A DNA stretch of 64,000 nucleotides, from assembly GCF_027484705.1 (NCBI RefSeq), contig NZ_JAIXSL010000012.1:1-64000 (forward strand), written 5' to 3'. This document shows positions 1 through 9,596 of this stretch, piece after piece. Each line of letters opens with the position of its first letter. Within the stretch, counting starts at the first letter, position 1. The position numbers and the translations under genes are program-made. The notes beneath the pieces were generated by a model that was given only the letters and a program-made list of their open reading frames with translations, was not told the origin of the DNA and ran no database searches. The stretch is from Flavobacterium sp. GTDB lineage: Bacteria; Bacteroidota; Bacteroidia; Flavobacteriales; Flavobacteriaceae.

Positions 1-1845
1 TCTGGCGCGATATCATTGACGGTAATTTCCACATCAAAAGTAGTCGAACCACCCGAATTCATTGCAGTCACAGTATAAATTCCATTTGAAATTGCCGTTG
101 GCGTTCCGAAGATTTCCCCAGTTGTTGTGTCGAAATTGAGTCCTGAAGACAAAGCTGGTACAATGGAATAACCAGTAACCGTTCCACCAGAAACCGTTGG
201 AATTAAACTTACAGAACTTCCAATAGTAAATACATTAGGAGAACTGTAACTCAAATTCTCAGGTGCAATATCATTAACGGTAATCACAACATCAAAAGTT
301 GTCGAACCTCCGGAATTGGAAGCAGTAACCGTGTAAGTTGAAGTTGCTGAAACCACGTTCGGCGTTCCTGAAATTCTACCAGTTGATGAATTGAAATTAA
401 GTCCAGAAGGCAAAGCAGGTGTAATGCTATAGCTAGTAACTATTCCACCGGAAACCGCTGGATTTAAACTCGATATTGTAGTTCCTTTGGTGAATACATT
501 TGGAGAATTGTAGCTTAAATTGTTTGGCGCTACATCATTGACTGTAATCACAACATCAAAAGTTGTCGAACCACCGGAATTGCTTGCCGTTACGGTATAA
601 GTGGTTAGCGCTCGAACAGAAGCCGGCGTTCCTGAAATTCTTCCGGTTGAAGTGTTGAAAATTAGCCCTGAAGGCAAAGCAGGTGTAATGCTATAGCTAG
701 TAACTATTCCACCGGAAACCGCTGGATTCAAACTCGATATTGTAGTTCCTTTGGTGAATACGTTCGGAGAATTGTAGCTTAAATTGTTTGGCGCTACATC
801 ATTGACTGTAATCACAACATCAAAAGTTGTTGAACCGCCGGAATTGGTTGCAGTCACAGTATATGTGTTTAGCGCCCGAACAGATGTCGGCGTTCCTGAA
901 ATTCTACCGATTGAAGTGTTGAAAATTAGCCCTGAAGGCAAAGTAGGCGTAATGCTATAGCTGGTAACTGTTCCACCTGAAACCGTTGGATTCAAACTCG
1001 ATATTGCAGTTCCTTTGGTGAATACGTTCGGAGAATTGTAGCTTAAATTGTTTGGCGCTACATCGTTCACTCTGATGATCACACCAAAAGTAGTCGAGCC
1101 GCCAGTATTGGTTGCAGTCACAGTATATGTAGCCGACGTACTGATGGCTGAAGGTGTTCCTGAGATGATTCCTGATGTAGTATCAAAATTGAACCCGGCC
1201 GGTAAAGAAGGTGAAATGCTGTAACTAACCACCGTTCCGCCCGAATTCATTGGAACCAGATTGGTGATCAAAGTATTTTTAGTAAACACATTCGGAGATG
1301 GATAGTTGAGATTACTCGGCGCCATATCCTTAACGGTAATTACGATTCCAAAGTTAGTCGAACCGCCCGAGTTTGAAGCCGTAACGGTATAGGTTGCTAT
1401 AGGAGTTACTGTTGTTGGAATTCCCGAAATAACTCCCGTAGTGGTATTGAAATTTAATCCTGCAGGTAAGGCAGGAGTAATACTATAACTTGTCGGTATT
1501 CCTCCAGATGAAGTTGGGGTTAAATCTGAAACCCCGGTGTTTCTGGTAAATACATTTGGTGAAACATAGCTCAAGGATGTTGGAGCGCCATCAATGACCG
1601 TAATCTTTAGGTCGAAAGTTGCACTTCCTGTGGCGTAAACTCCGGTCACAACATAAGTACTCAATGCCGAAGCCACTGTTGGCGTTCCCGAAATCACTCC
1701 TGTAGTGGTGTTTAATGTCAAACCCGCAGGCAAAGCAGGTGATACGCTGTAGCTTGTTATGGTTTGGGTGGTGGAAGGAACCAGGTTTGTAATGGCTGTT
1801 CCAACATTATAAACATTCGGAGAACTATAGGACAAGGGTATTTTT
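1..1845 (-). repeat. Tandem 264-bp coding repeats (He_PIG/putative-Ig units)
   Basis: About seven direct repeats of 264 bp (88 codons) lie inside the surface-protein gene. The segment encoding FDVVITVNDVAP recurs near 20, 279, 543, 807, 1073, 1336 and 1600. Units between about 240 and 1060 are almost identical at the DNA level, while outer units are more diverged. This fits recent internal duplication. Each unit encodes a beta-sandwich spacer with the pattern SYSSPNVFTKGT, SYSITPALPSGL, GRISGTP, YTVTASNSGGSTTF. Confidence 0.9.
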
Positions 1846-4800
1846 ACACCGTCGACAGCAATGTTGTTGAAGGTGACTCTTTTCCCTAAATCGTCCGTCA
1901 TGTTCGGGCCGGTAAATCGCAAACGGATTTTAAAGTTCGGATTGTTGTCTACAGTTGCAATCGAAGAAAAATCAATCTGAAACAACTGATACGATGCGGT
2001 CAAAGGCAATGAGGTTGCAGCGAGTCCGGTCGTAATCCAAACCGGCGCTCCTGAATTTACGGCATAATCCATTGAGATGGCACTGGCAGCGCCTTCATCG
2101 ACAGCCGCAAAAGAAAATTGTATTTTTTTATAACCTGTTGTCGAAAAATTAAAGACCATGGTGTTCTCTAAACTGCCGCTTCGGAAAGGTTGCTTGATCT
2201 GAAGCCCTTTCATATCACTTGAGGCGTAAGCAAGATTTCCATTTACACTTTGTCTGTAATTGATTGGTGTCGGGAGATTTCTTCGTTCCATGGAAGATTT
2301 TCCGCCATTCGTGGTCGGATAACCGGTGTTGCACGATTGGTATTGAATCACGCCATCCGCGGCCAATTCGTAAGTGGAATTCAACGAAGTCAATTGCGCG
2401 CCATTGGTAATCGAACCATTCATCATCCAGAAATAAATAGGTACGGTCACATCGACATTGCCATCCGGAACAAACACCGCCGTGATGGAAAAATTGCCGG
2501 ACGGTGTAATCGTAATATCGGCATCAGTACTTGAAGAAGCCCCCGTCCAGTGACTAAACAGATAGCCCGGTTTGGCGATGGCTTTTAGTTTTAGCGGAAT
2601 GCCATTGAAATAAATTCCGGTCCATGGGTAAGGATTTCCGGAAATTCCCGGCGTTCCGTCAGCGATATTGATTGTGCTGATTTTGATGTAACCGTGGTTG
2701 TAATTCGAAACATTTAAAGTCGCATTGATGTTTGATGAAATGCCAAATTTCGATCGGATGTGGCTTCTTTGCTGGCTGGGTCTTTGGTCCGCAAAAAGCT
2801 TTTCCTGACCCAAATGATATTGCCAGTCGCCATTGTCTGCGGGTGCTTTCCATCGGAAATACTGGTCGTTCATTTCGGGTGCAATGATGGCTGCAATCTC
2901 ATCGATTTTAGCCTTAATTCTGGTCGAGAGAAAATTGGTGTTCATCAAATCAGCAAAACGATTGATAAAATCATTTTTGAACGTGGTGTTGGCTAAAAGT
3001 TTTCTAAGAATTAAAGTAGACCACGCAGGATTAGGCCCAACATCCGTTGTTGAGGTTGCGTCTCTTAAAGAGTTATAATTCGGATCATCTAAGGTACTAT
3101 CGGTGTCGTGAATCGCCCAACGCCATCTGCCATCATGTCCATAAGGTGCATTGGCCACAAAACCTGCGGTTCTTTTTCTCCAGTAAATAATGTTGTTTCC
3201 GGGCCAGTCATCATTTTGGTAAAAGATGTTGGTGGTAAAATAATCGATAAAATTATCCGTGTCCATTCGGGTTTGGATGTAGGCGTAGTTGGCATCTGAA
3301 GTAAAAGTATGCGTGGAGATGTAATTATACATATCTTCATAATCCACATCGTCCCCTTCCTGAATAGCGCCCTGATTTTCAAGCAAATCAACTGCATCGA
3401 TATTATAAACCTGTTTAAAATAATTGTTGTCGTATTTCTCGCGCATGTTGAGCAAACCCCAATATTCGCCATTCATGAAGACGACCATCGGTTGAAAAGA
3501 TTCGGTTTCCATTCGCAAGTCCTTCACCAATTGATGGTTCATCGCATCTCGGAACATGGTGTTGTAAAAATCGCTCCCGCCACTTTTGGCGCTCAGCCTT
3601 TCGTAGCTAGTGTAAGGCTCGTCTGCGAAAAATTTGTAAGACATATTGTCATCGCCAAAATCCGCCCGCGCGGCAATGTTCCATGATTTACTTGGATAAA
3701 CTCTGGAGTAGGCACCGCGGATCCGTATGCCGACATCCTGATTGATCATTTCCGTGCCATTGACAAAATACTGCATGTTGGCTTTGCGCTCATTGGCAAT
3801 TCCAGAGCGTTCGAAATTTCCGGTTTCGCGATCGGGGATTTCTGTAGGATTTGCGGTTCTCCAGTTGTCAAAATCGATTCCGGCTACGGCAATGCCGTCT
3901 TCGTAATCATATAATTTGTTTTCATCAACACTCAAAGAAAGCACCGGAAGCGAAAACTTGCCCGGCCCTGAAGGCGTGATGAAATAATTTTTAGTGATTA
4001 CTCTACTCGACAAAGCACCAGGTTTTACAGCTTTAGCGCGAATCACATTCCCTTTATAAATAGGTCCATTTGGAAAGTATGGCGGCGTAAAATCGTAGGT
4101 AGTCGACATCGCAGAAATTTTATTGGGTTGCGAAGTTCTGTCTGCCACTGCTATTGGCGCTGTGTATTGTAGCGTTTGAAAACTATTAAATAGAAATGAA
4201 CCGAAAGCTTGTCCGGGTAATTTCGGATATTGGTTTTTGTAATTGTAAGTGGTGCCGCTTAAATTATTTTCATCAGGTTCCGATCCGTCTAAAGTATACA
4301 AAATCGTAACTCCAGGATCCGGGGACGATATCGTCAAATTGAAACCCGAGGTCTGAAATCCGGATGCTTGGGAAAACACAGGCGGATTTAAAGCTTGCGA
4401 ATAACCCGTAGCTGTATTGGCCGCATTCGGGGTCGGTGTCCCGAAAAAAACATAAGGACCGGTTCCGTTAGGGGATTTTCCGTACGAAATATCGGCCTGT
4501 AAACTGACAGAGGGAACAGTACTGATCGTTACTGCGGAGGTATTGGTCAGGTAGAGGCTTTCGCCCGAGGCACTGATTTTAAAGTTCGTATGCAACGGAT
4601 TCCCAGGAACCGATCTGTTCTTATCGGAAGCCCAGACAATAAGGTATTGCCCTGCGCCTAAGGATACATTTGGAAAGGTCCATTTGTATAGGAGCAACGG
4701 ATCATCCGAGAGTCCAAATCCTAACAGATTTACTGAACTAGCTCCGGCGTTATACAATTCTATCCAATCCTGATGCGAGCTGTCTTCATCCTGAATTGAA

Positions 4801-4910
4801 ACGGTATTGGAGGCCAGTACTTCGTTGATGACAATGTTTTGAGCTTGTAAAGAATTGTAATTTAGATTGTAAAAAATAAGGGTGAATAATAGGAACGTAA
4901 CTTTTTTCAT
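1..4910 (-). CDS. CotH-type surface protein with putative-Ig repeats (3' end outside window)
   Basis: A minus-strand reading frame is open from the ATG at 4910 to the window edge, at least 1636 codons, so the C-terminus is missing. It starts with a signal peptide (MKKVTFLLFTLIF) followed by a lamin-tail-like domain (INEVLASN, then DWIELYNAG). Next come a chitobiase C-terminal-like segment (ILYTLDGSEPD) and a CotH kinase-like domain (GEYWGLLNMREKYD, NDDWPGNN, IHDTDST). A divergent InlB-type repeat (GYLFSHWTGASSSTDADI) and a beta-rich module follow, then about seven 88-residue He_PIG/putative-Ig repeats. The 8477-5097 product is a full-length paralog without the repeats. Presumed secreted by T9SS and surface-attached, but the sorting domain would lie outside the window. 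Substrate unknown; kinase activity is only inferred from family resemblance. Confidence 0.85.
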   Translation of the reverse strand, partial: MKKVTFLLFTLIFYNLNYNSLQAQNIVINEVLASNTVSIQDEDSSHQDWIELYNAGASSVNLLGFGLSDDPLLLYKWTFPNVSLGAGQYLIVWASDKNRSVPGNPLHTNFKISASGESLYLTNTSAVTISTVPSVSLQADISYGKSPNGTGPYVFFGTPTPNAANTATGYSQALNPPVFSQASGFQTSGFNLTISSPDPGVTILYTLDGSEPDENNLSGTTYNYKNQYPKLPGQAFGSFLFNSFQTLQYTAPIAVADRTSQPNKISAMSTTYDFTPPYFPNGPIYKGNVIRAKAVKPGALSSRVITKNYFITPSGPGKFSLPVLSLSVDENKLYDYEDGIAVAGIDFDNWRTANPTEIPDRETGNFERSGIANERKANMQYFVNGTEMINQDVGIRIRGAYSRVYPSKSWNIAARADFGDDNMSYKFFADEPYTSYERLSAKSGGSDFYNTMFRDAMNHQLVKDLRMETESFQPMVVFMNGEYWGLLNMREKYDNNYFKQVYNIDAVDLLENQGAIQEGDDVDYEDMYNYISTHTFTSDANYAYIQTRMDTDNFIDYFTTNIFYQNDDWPGNNIIYWRKRTAGFVANAPYGHDGRWRWAIHDTDSTLDDPNYNSLRDATSTTDVGPNPAWSTLILRKLLANTTFKNDFINRFADLMNTNFLSTRIKAKIDEIAAIIAPEMNDQYFRWKAPADNGDWQYHLGQEKLFADQRPSQQRSHIRSKFGISSNINATLNVSNYNHGYIKISTINIADGTPGISGNPYPWTGIYFNGIPLKLKAIAKPGYLFSHWTGASSSTDADITITPSGNFSITAVFVPDGNVDVTVPIYFWMMNGSITNGAQLTSLNSTYELAADGVIQYQSCNTGYPTTNGGKSSMERRNLPTPINYRQSVNGNLAYASSDMKGLQIKQPFRSGSLENTMVFNFSTTGYKKIQFSFAAVDEGAASAISMDYAVNSGAPVWITTGLAATSLPLTASYQLFQIDFSSIATVDNNPNFKIRLRFTGPNMTDDLGKRVTFNNIAVDGVKIPLSYSSPNVYNVGTAITNLVPSTTQTITSYSVSPALPAGLTLNTTTGVISGTPTVASALSTYVVTGVYATGSATFDLKITVIDGAPTSLSYVSPNVFTRNTGVSDLTPTSSGGIPTSYSITPALPAGLNFNTTTGVISGIPTTVTPIATYTVTASNSGGSTNFGIVITVKDMAPSNLNYPSPNVFTKNTLITNLVPMNSGGTVVSYSISPSLPAGFNFDTTSGIISGTPSAISTSATYTVTATNTGGSTTFGVIIRVNDVAPNNLSYNSPNVFTKGTAISSLNPTVSGGTVTSYSITPTLPSGLIFNTSIGRISGTPTSVRALNTYTVTATNSGGSTTFDVVITVNDVAPNNLSYNSPNVFTKGTTISSLNPAVSGGIVTSYSITPALPSGLIFNTSTGRISGTPASVRALTTYTVTASNSGGSTTFDVVITVNDVAPNNLSYNSPNVFTKGTTISSLNPAVSGGIVTSYSITPALPSGLNFNSSTGRISGTPNVVSATSTYTVTASNSGGSTTFDVVITVNDIAPENLSYSSPNVFTIGSSVSLIPTVSGGTVTGYSIVPALSSGLNFDTTTGEIFGTPTAISNGIYTVTAMNSGGSTTFDVEITVNDIAP

Positions 4911-4933
4911 GCTTGTTTGTTTAGTTTGTGCTT

Positions 4934-4962
4934 TAAAGTTAAGCCAATGTTAAGCCTCCCAA
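4934..4962 (-). promoter_or_regulatory. Candidate promoter of the left CotH gene
   Basis: On the minus strand a TTG (4962-4960) is followed after 18 bp by TAACTTTA (4941-4934). This is one mismatch from the Bacteroidota -7 consensus TAnnTTTG and lies 24 bp upstream of the ATG at 4910. Assigned by motif and spacing only. Confidence 0.45.
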
Positions 4963-5032
4963 ACTTTTTCATCGTTACAAAACGGAAAAAATCGACGAAA
5001 GGAAATTTAATTTCAACGGCTTTAAAATCAAC

Positions 5033-5068
5033 AAAAAAAAGGTAGCTGTATTACTACAACTACCTTTT
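5033..5068 (-). terminator. Rho-independent terminator after the 8477-5097 gene
   Basis: An inverted repeat (AGGTAG-TGTA / TACA-CTACCT) with A-rich and T-rich flanks begins about 30 bp past the TAG stop at 5097. Read on the minus strand it ends in a run of T. It separates the two CotH genes into separate transcripts. Confidence 0.7.
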
Positions 5069-5096
5069 TAAAAAAGTTTAAATTTTTAGAAGAAGT

Positions 5097-8000
5097 CTAT
5101 TTCTTGCTGATTTTTTTGGTGGCTGTTTTCCCGTCAGCTTCGAGTTGAAGCAGGTACAATCCATTCGATAAATCAGACAGGTTGACCTGTGCATTTTCTA
5201 CGGTTCCGTTTTTGATCAGTTTGCCGTCAATAGTAAATAATTTATACGTTACGGCACTGGCGGCATTGATGCCCACAACATTCACAACATCTGCAGTCGG
5301 GTTAGGATATACATTGTATTGAAGCGAGAAGTTCTGGTCTACGGCCAATACGATTTCTGTTCCGTAAACCGCAATATTGTTGAAAGTGATTCGGTTGCCA
5401 TTGTCGACGGTCATATTGGTTCCGGTAAACCTTAAGCGTACTTTAAAGTTGGCATTGTCATTGGCTGCAGTAACCGCAGAGAAATCAACATTGAACAACT
5501 GATAAGCATTGGTCAAAGGCAATGTGCTTGATGTCAAACCTGTGGTCAACCAAACCGGCGCGCCAACATTGACAGAATAATCTACTAAGATTCCCGTAGC
5601 ATTGGTCAATTCATTGATGGCTGCAAAAGAGAATTTGATGTTTTTCTCATTAACCGTTGAAAAATTGAAGACCATCTCGTTGCCTAAACTTCCGCTAGCC
5701 AATGGTTCTTTGATCTGCAAACCTTTCATATCGCTTGTAGCAAAAGGAAGGTTGTTGTTCGCTAAAGGAATATAATTGAGTTCTATTGGGCTGTTTCTTC
5801 TTTCCATAGAAGCTTTTCTCCAGTGCGCCACATCGGTCGATACGAACGGATATCCCACCAAACAAGATTGGTATTGAATCACTCCGTCAGTGTTTCCGCC
5901 TTTGTAAGTGGAGGTCAACGTTTCAAGAGGAAGGTTGTTGGCAATGGCAGAATTCATCATCCAGAAATAAATCGGTTGCGGAGAAGCCACGGTTTCGGCA
6001 ACAAAAACGGCAGTCACACTAAAGCTAGAACCTGAATTCACGGTGATTTCAGCATTGGTACTTGAGGAAGCGCCTGTCCAGTGGCTGAAAACAAAACCAG
6101 GATTGGCAATCGCTTTTAAGGTTATAGGAATGTTCGAGAAATAAACGCCCGTCCAAGGATAAGGATTCGGGGCAATTCCGTCGGTTCCTTCTTTGATATT
6201 GATAGTATTGATTTTGATGTAACCGTGATTGTTGTTTGAAACATCCAAGGTAGCATTGATATTAGAAGCAATTCCGAATTTGGCGCGAATATGATCTCTT
6301 TGAGCAGCTGGTCTTTCGGTTACAAATGTTTTTTCGAAATTAACAGAATATTCCTCGTCGTCCATGCTGGCGGGAGATTTCCATCTGGCGATATGTTCTG
6401 GCAAGTTAGGCTCAACGACGGCTTTCATCTCATCAATCAAGGCAACCGCTCTTGAAGGCAAGAAAGTAGTATTCATCAAATCAGCAAAACGGTTGATGAA
6501 ATCATTTTTATACGATGAATTTTCGAGTAATTTACGCAAAATCAAGGTAGCCCAAGCCGGATTCGGATAATCAGGACCGTTAGCGTCAGTGGCTAATTCT
6601 AGCGTATTATAAGTAACGTCGTCGTAGTAAAAACCTAAAGTTCCGTCAAGGTCATGGAAACCCCAACGCCATCTTCCGTCCTGACCATAAGGCGCATTGG
6701 GAACATATCCGGTGGTTCTTTTTCTCCAATATTCAATGTTGGTTCCGGGCCAATCTCCGTTTTGAAGGTAGATATTGGTGATATAATAATCACTGAAGCT
6801 TTCAGGATCTAACCTTGTTTTGATGTAATTGTAATTGGCGGTATTGGCTAAGCTGTTGTTGTTCAGGTAGGTGATCATGTCTTGGTAATCAAGGTTGTCT
6901 CCATAAGACACATCATAGTCATTTCCCTGATCCGCTAAATAATCCAATTCACTTTTGCTGATGTTGAATTTTTCTTTAAAAAAACCAGCATCGTAACGTT
7001 CTCTGATATTTAAGAGGCCCCAATATTCTCCGTTTACAAAGGTGACCGTTGGCTGATAGGCTTCTGTGTTGCAGTTTAAAGATTGAATCAGTCTATGACA
7101 AAAAGCATCTTTAAACATGGTGTTTTTAAAATCATTTCCTGAATTTCTTAGCACTAAACTTTCAAATTTATCATTGGTTCTGTTGTTGAAAAATTTATAA
7201 TCCATCGAATTGGCGCCGTACTCAGGTTTGGCACGAAGCGTCAATGATTTGCTTTGATAAGCTCGTGTTCCTCCACCGTGGATGCGGATGCCGATATCGG
7301 TATTCATCACTTCCGCACCATTGACCAGATAAGTCATATTGGCGGTTCTTTCGCTGTCAATGCCCTGACGCCAGTAGTTGGAAGTGTTTTCTACATAAGC
7401 AGGCGATTCGTATGGGTTTGCGGCTCTCCAGTTGTCAAAATCGACTCCGGCCACATATATTCCGTTGTTGTAATCGAATAATTTATTTTCATCGATGCTA
7501 AGAGAAACTATAGGCAATGGAAAACGGCTGGTTCCTAAAGGAGAAATGACATACGTTTTGGAGGCAGTTTTACTATCAAGCGCACCGGCTTTAACCAATT
7601 TTGCTCTCACAACAGTACCTTTAAAAATAGGATCTGTCGGGATATAAGTTGGGTTAAAGTCATAAGTTGACGAAATCGCTGCTAATTTATTAGGTTGCGC
7701 GGAACGATCTGCAATGGCCACCGGAGCACTATATTGGTACGTTCTGAAACTTTGATTCAAAAGCGTACCTATCGGTTGGTCAATATTGGTGTCCTGATAT
7801 TGGTTTTTATAGCTGTAAGTTGTTCCGCCCAAGTTCGATAATTCCGGTTCAGAACCGTCTAAGGTATAAAGGATGGTCGCGCCAGGAACCGTAGTAGAAA
7901 GCGTCAAATTGAATCCTGCGGCTAAAACCCCGGATTCTTGTGAAAATGTTGGTGGAGACAAAGCTTCTGTGTAGGCAACAGCTCCGTTGGCCGCTTCGGG

Positions 8001-8477
8001 CGTAACCACATTAAAAAACTTGAAAGGCCCAGTTCCGTTTGGAATGCGTCCGTAGGAAATATCTTGCAACATCGTAGGTGTTGTGACATAATCAAGTGTA
8101 ACCCCGGAACTATTGGTTAAAATAATATTCTCACTGGCCGAACTCAGCTTAAAGTTGGTGTGTAGTGGTTGACCAGCCACCGCACGGTCTTTATCAGAAC
8201 ACCATATTAACAGGTATTCTCCCGCAGCAATAGCGATATCTGGAAATGTCCATTTGTATGGCAACGCAGGATCGTCGCTTAATCCGAAATCAAGTAGGTT
8301 TACAGCTGTGGTGCCGTTGTTTCTGATTTCCACCCAATCTTGGTAAGAACCATCCTCATCCTGATTGATTGAGCCGTTAGAAGTAAGCACTTCGTTAATA
8401 TCAATGCTCTGACTCGTAATCGTTTGAGACATTAAAAGTAAAAGCAAAGTGATAAAAAATGGGGTAATTTTTTTCAT
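5097..8477 (-). CDS. T9SS-secreted CotH kinase-like surface protein with lamin-tail domain
   Basis: 1126 residues. A signal peptide (about 1-23) is followed by a lamin-tail domain (about 25-130; INEVLTSN, DWVEIRNNG), a chitobiase C-terminal-like segment (about 180-215; ILYTLDGSEPE) and a CotH kinase-like domain (about 320-690). The CotH part has GEYWGLLNIRERYD, NGDWPGTN and HDLDGTLG, the last two resembling a catalytic loop (D-x4-N) and a metal-binding loop. A divergent InlB-type repeat (FVFSHWTGASSS) and a type A T9SS sorting domain (about 1050-1126; VYPNPTADVV, ending KKISKK) complete it. In Bacillus CotH phosphorylates spore-coat proteins; the role of flavobacterial versions is not known to me. 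Export through T9SS and attachment to the outer surface are inferred from the C-terminal domain. It is a tandem paralog of the 4910-1 gene, which adds Ig repeats. Confidence 0.88.
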   Translation of the reverse strand: MKKITPFFITLLLLLMSQTITSQSIDINEVLTSNGSINQDEDGSYQDWVEIRNNGTTAVNLLDFGLSDDPALPYKWTFPDIAIAAGEYLLIWCSDKDRAVAGQPLHTNFKLSSASENIILTNSSGVTLDYVTTPTMLQDISYGRIPNGTGPFKFFNVVTPEAANGAVAYTEALSPPTFSQESGVLAAGFNLTLSTTVPGATILYTLDGSEPELSNLGGTTYSYKNQYQDTNIDQPIGTLLNQSFRTYQYSAPVAIADRSAQPNKLAAISSTYDFNPTYIPTDPIFKGTVVRAKLVKAGALDSKTASKTYVISPLGTSRFPLPIVSLSIDENKLFDYNNGIYVAGVDFDNWRAANPYESPAYVENTSNYWRQGIDSERTANMTYLVNGAEVMNTDIGIRIHGGGTRAYQSKSLTLRAKPEYGANSMDYKFFNNRTNDKFESLVLRNSGNDFKNTMFKDAFCHRLIQSLNCNTEAYQPTVTFVNGEYWGLLNIRERYDAGFFKEKFNISKSELDYLADQGNDYDVSYGDNLDYQDMITYLNNNSLANTANYNYIKTRLDPESFSDYYITNIYLQNGDWPGTNIEYWRKRTTGYVPNAPYGQDGRWRWGFHDLDGTLGFYYDDVTYNTLELATDANGPDYPNPAWATLILRKLLENSSYKNDFINRFADLMNTTFLPSRAVALIDEMKAVVEPNLPEHIARWKSPASMDDEEYSVNFEKTFVTERPAAQRDHIRAKFGIASNINATLDVSNNNHGYIKINTINIKEGTDGIAPNPYPWTGVYFSNIPITLKAIANPGFVFSHWTGASSSTNAEITVNSGSSFSVTAVFVAETVASPQPIYFWMMNSAIANNLPLETLTSTYKGGNTDGVIQYQSCLVGYPFVSTDVAHWRKASMERRNSPIELNYIPLANNNLPFATSDMKGLQIKEPLASGSLGNEMVFNFSTVNEKNIKFSFAAINELTNATGILVDYSVNVGAPVWLTTGLTSSTLPLTNAYQLFNVDFSAVTAANDNANFKVRLRFTGTNMTVDNGNRITFNNIAVYGTEIVLAVDQNFSLQYNVYPNPTADVVNVVGINAASAVTYKLFTIDGKLIKNGTVENAQVNLSDLSNGLYLLQLEADGKTATKKISKK

Positions 8478-8803
8478 AACTTTTTTAAAGTATTGATTAA
8501 TAAGGCGGTGAAATTATACATAATGTTAATAAAAAGCCATATTTTATCGATACAAAGCTTAAAATCTCTTTGAAGTGCAGAAATTAATCTAAAATTAGGA
8601 CGGACATGCCGAAAAGAATCATCCTAAAGCAGGATAAAGATTTGGAACAGCTTGATTGCATAGAGTAGAACCCCCCCAATTAAATTACATGCCAAGGCAA
8701 ACCATAACTAGAACATTATCTTATATTAGTGAACAATAATTTAGTTTTATGAAATTTTTTGTAGATTATAAAAAAAAAGTACATTTGCAAAAAAAAACAT
8801 TAT
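8478..8803. other. 326-bp divergent intergenic region
   Basis: This separates the minus-strand CotH gene from the plus-strand lipoprotein gene. It is AT-rich with no reading frame that resembles a gene. It contains the promoter at 8759-8787. I see no convincing TAnnTTTG box for the CotH gene on the other strand. Confidence 0.6.
8759..8787 (+). promoter_or_regulatory. Bacteroidota-type promoter of the lipoprotein gene
   Basis: TTG at 8759-8761, an 18-bp spacer, and an exact TAnnTTTG box (TACATTTG, 8780-8787). The box is 16 bp before the ATG at 8804, so the 5' leader is very short. Confidence 0.75.
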
Positions 8804-9352
8804 ATGAAATTTAAATCACTTTTTACATTTCTTTTTATCGCTTTGGTTACGGTTTCTTGTAAGAAAGAAGAAAAAAATGACGCTACTGAAAAGCAAGCGG
8901 CACCTCCACCTTTTACCATTGTTATCACGATGACGGCAAAAGAGGATGATATTATGTCATTATATTACAAAGATGAGTCAGTGCCTAATTTTATTGAGGA
9001 AATGAGTGTTTACAAAGAGGTAAAAAAAGGCAATCAAGACATCGTTATCAACTTACCCGAAGGTGTGTTGCCGAATGACGTTCGTTTCGATTTAAGCACA
9101 AGGACCCAAACACAGGTTTGTAAAATCGAAAAAATTCACGTGGAGAACCAAGGTAAAAGCTTTGATTTTATGAACCAAGACTTAGAAAGATTTTTGATTC
9201 CGAATCCTTCTGTTGTTTTTGATGCCAAGGACAGGAGCTACTCTTTCAAACAAGTGGATGGAAATTACGATCCTTTCCTAAATGTAACTGATGAATTCCG
9301 ATCTTCAATGACACCATTGGTTACACAAACCCCGACCCAGCCGAATAAATAA
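8804..9352 (+). CDS. Lipoprotein of unknown function at the edge of the polysaccharide locus
   Basis: 182 residues with a clear lipoprotein signal: MKFKSLFTFLFIALVTVSC, lipobox Cys19, then charged KKEEK, so it is membrane anchored. The mature part is a compact beta-rich domain with LYYKDE, INLPEGVLPNDVRFDL and VDGNYDPFLN. The same motif series (ELPLGV, IRIDL, VNGIFDPQLNG) occurs in the lipoprotein at 20562-19984 inside the same polysaccharide locus, so the two are homologous. Both sit beside glycosyltransferase genes. Function unknown; a role in polysaccharide export or anchoring is conceivable from context only. Ends in a Pro/Thr-rich tail and is followed by a terminator. Confidence 0.8.
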   Translation: MKFKSLFTFLFIALVTVSCKKEEKNDATEKQAAPPPFTIVITMTAKEDDIMSLYYKDESVPNFIEEMSVYKEVKKGNQDIVINLPEGVLPNDVRFDLSTRTQTQVCKIEKIHVENQGKSFDFMNQDLERFLIPNPSVVFDAKDRSYSFKQVDGNYDPFLNVTDEFRSSMTPLVTQTPTQPNK

Positions 9353-9375
9353 GTAGCTGATATAAAGCATTATAG

Positions 9376-9412
9376 AAAAAATTCTTATTTGTCAAAATAG
9401 GAATTTTTTTTT
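9376..9412 (+). terminator. Rho-independent terminator after the 8804 lipoprotein gene
   Basis: A near-perfect inverted repeat (AAAAATTCTTATTT / AAATAGGAATTTTT, loop around GTCA) runs into a T tract 23 bp after the stop codon. Confidence 0.75.
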
Positions 9413-9596
9413 GTTTTTGAACACCGTCAACCGCGTGAAAAATTTGCTTTTATAGAACGAATAAAATCACTAAAAGCACAATAATTAAAGAAAATAAATA
9501 TATATTTACCCGCCTCAAAGTACTTTCTTTGAAATTCACAGTGTAATTCCGGCGAAGAAAGTCAGGTATAATAGAAACGAAATTAAAAGTAAGAAC

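Noticed and set aside
1..1845. Possible CRISPR-like array from regularly spaced similar segments
   Set aside because: The 264-bp units are contiguous coding repeats in a single frame, without unique spacers.
8641..8700. C-rich run (seven C) in the 8478-8803 gap as a phase-variable tract
   Set aside because: It is not inside or immediately upstream of a gene and no other support is visible.
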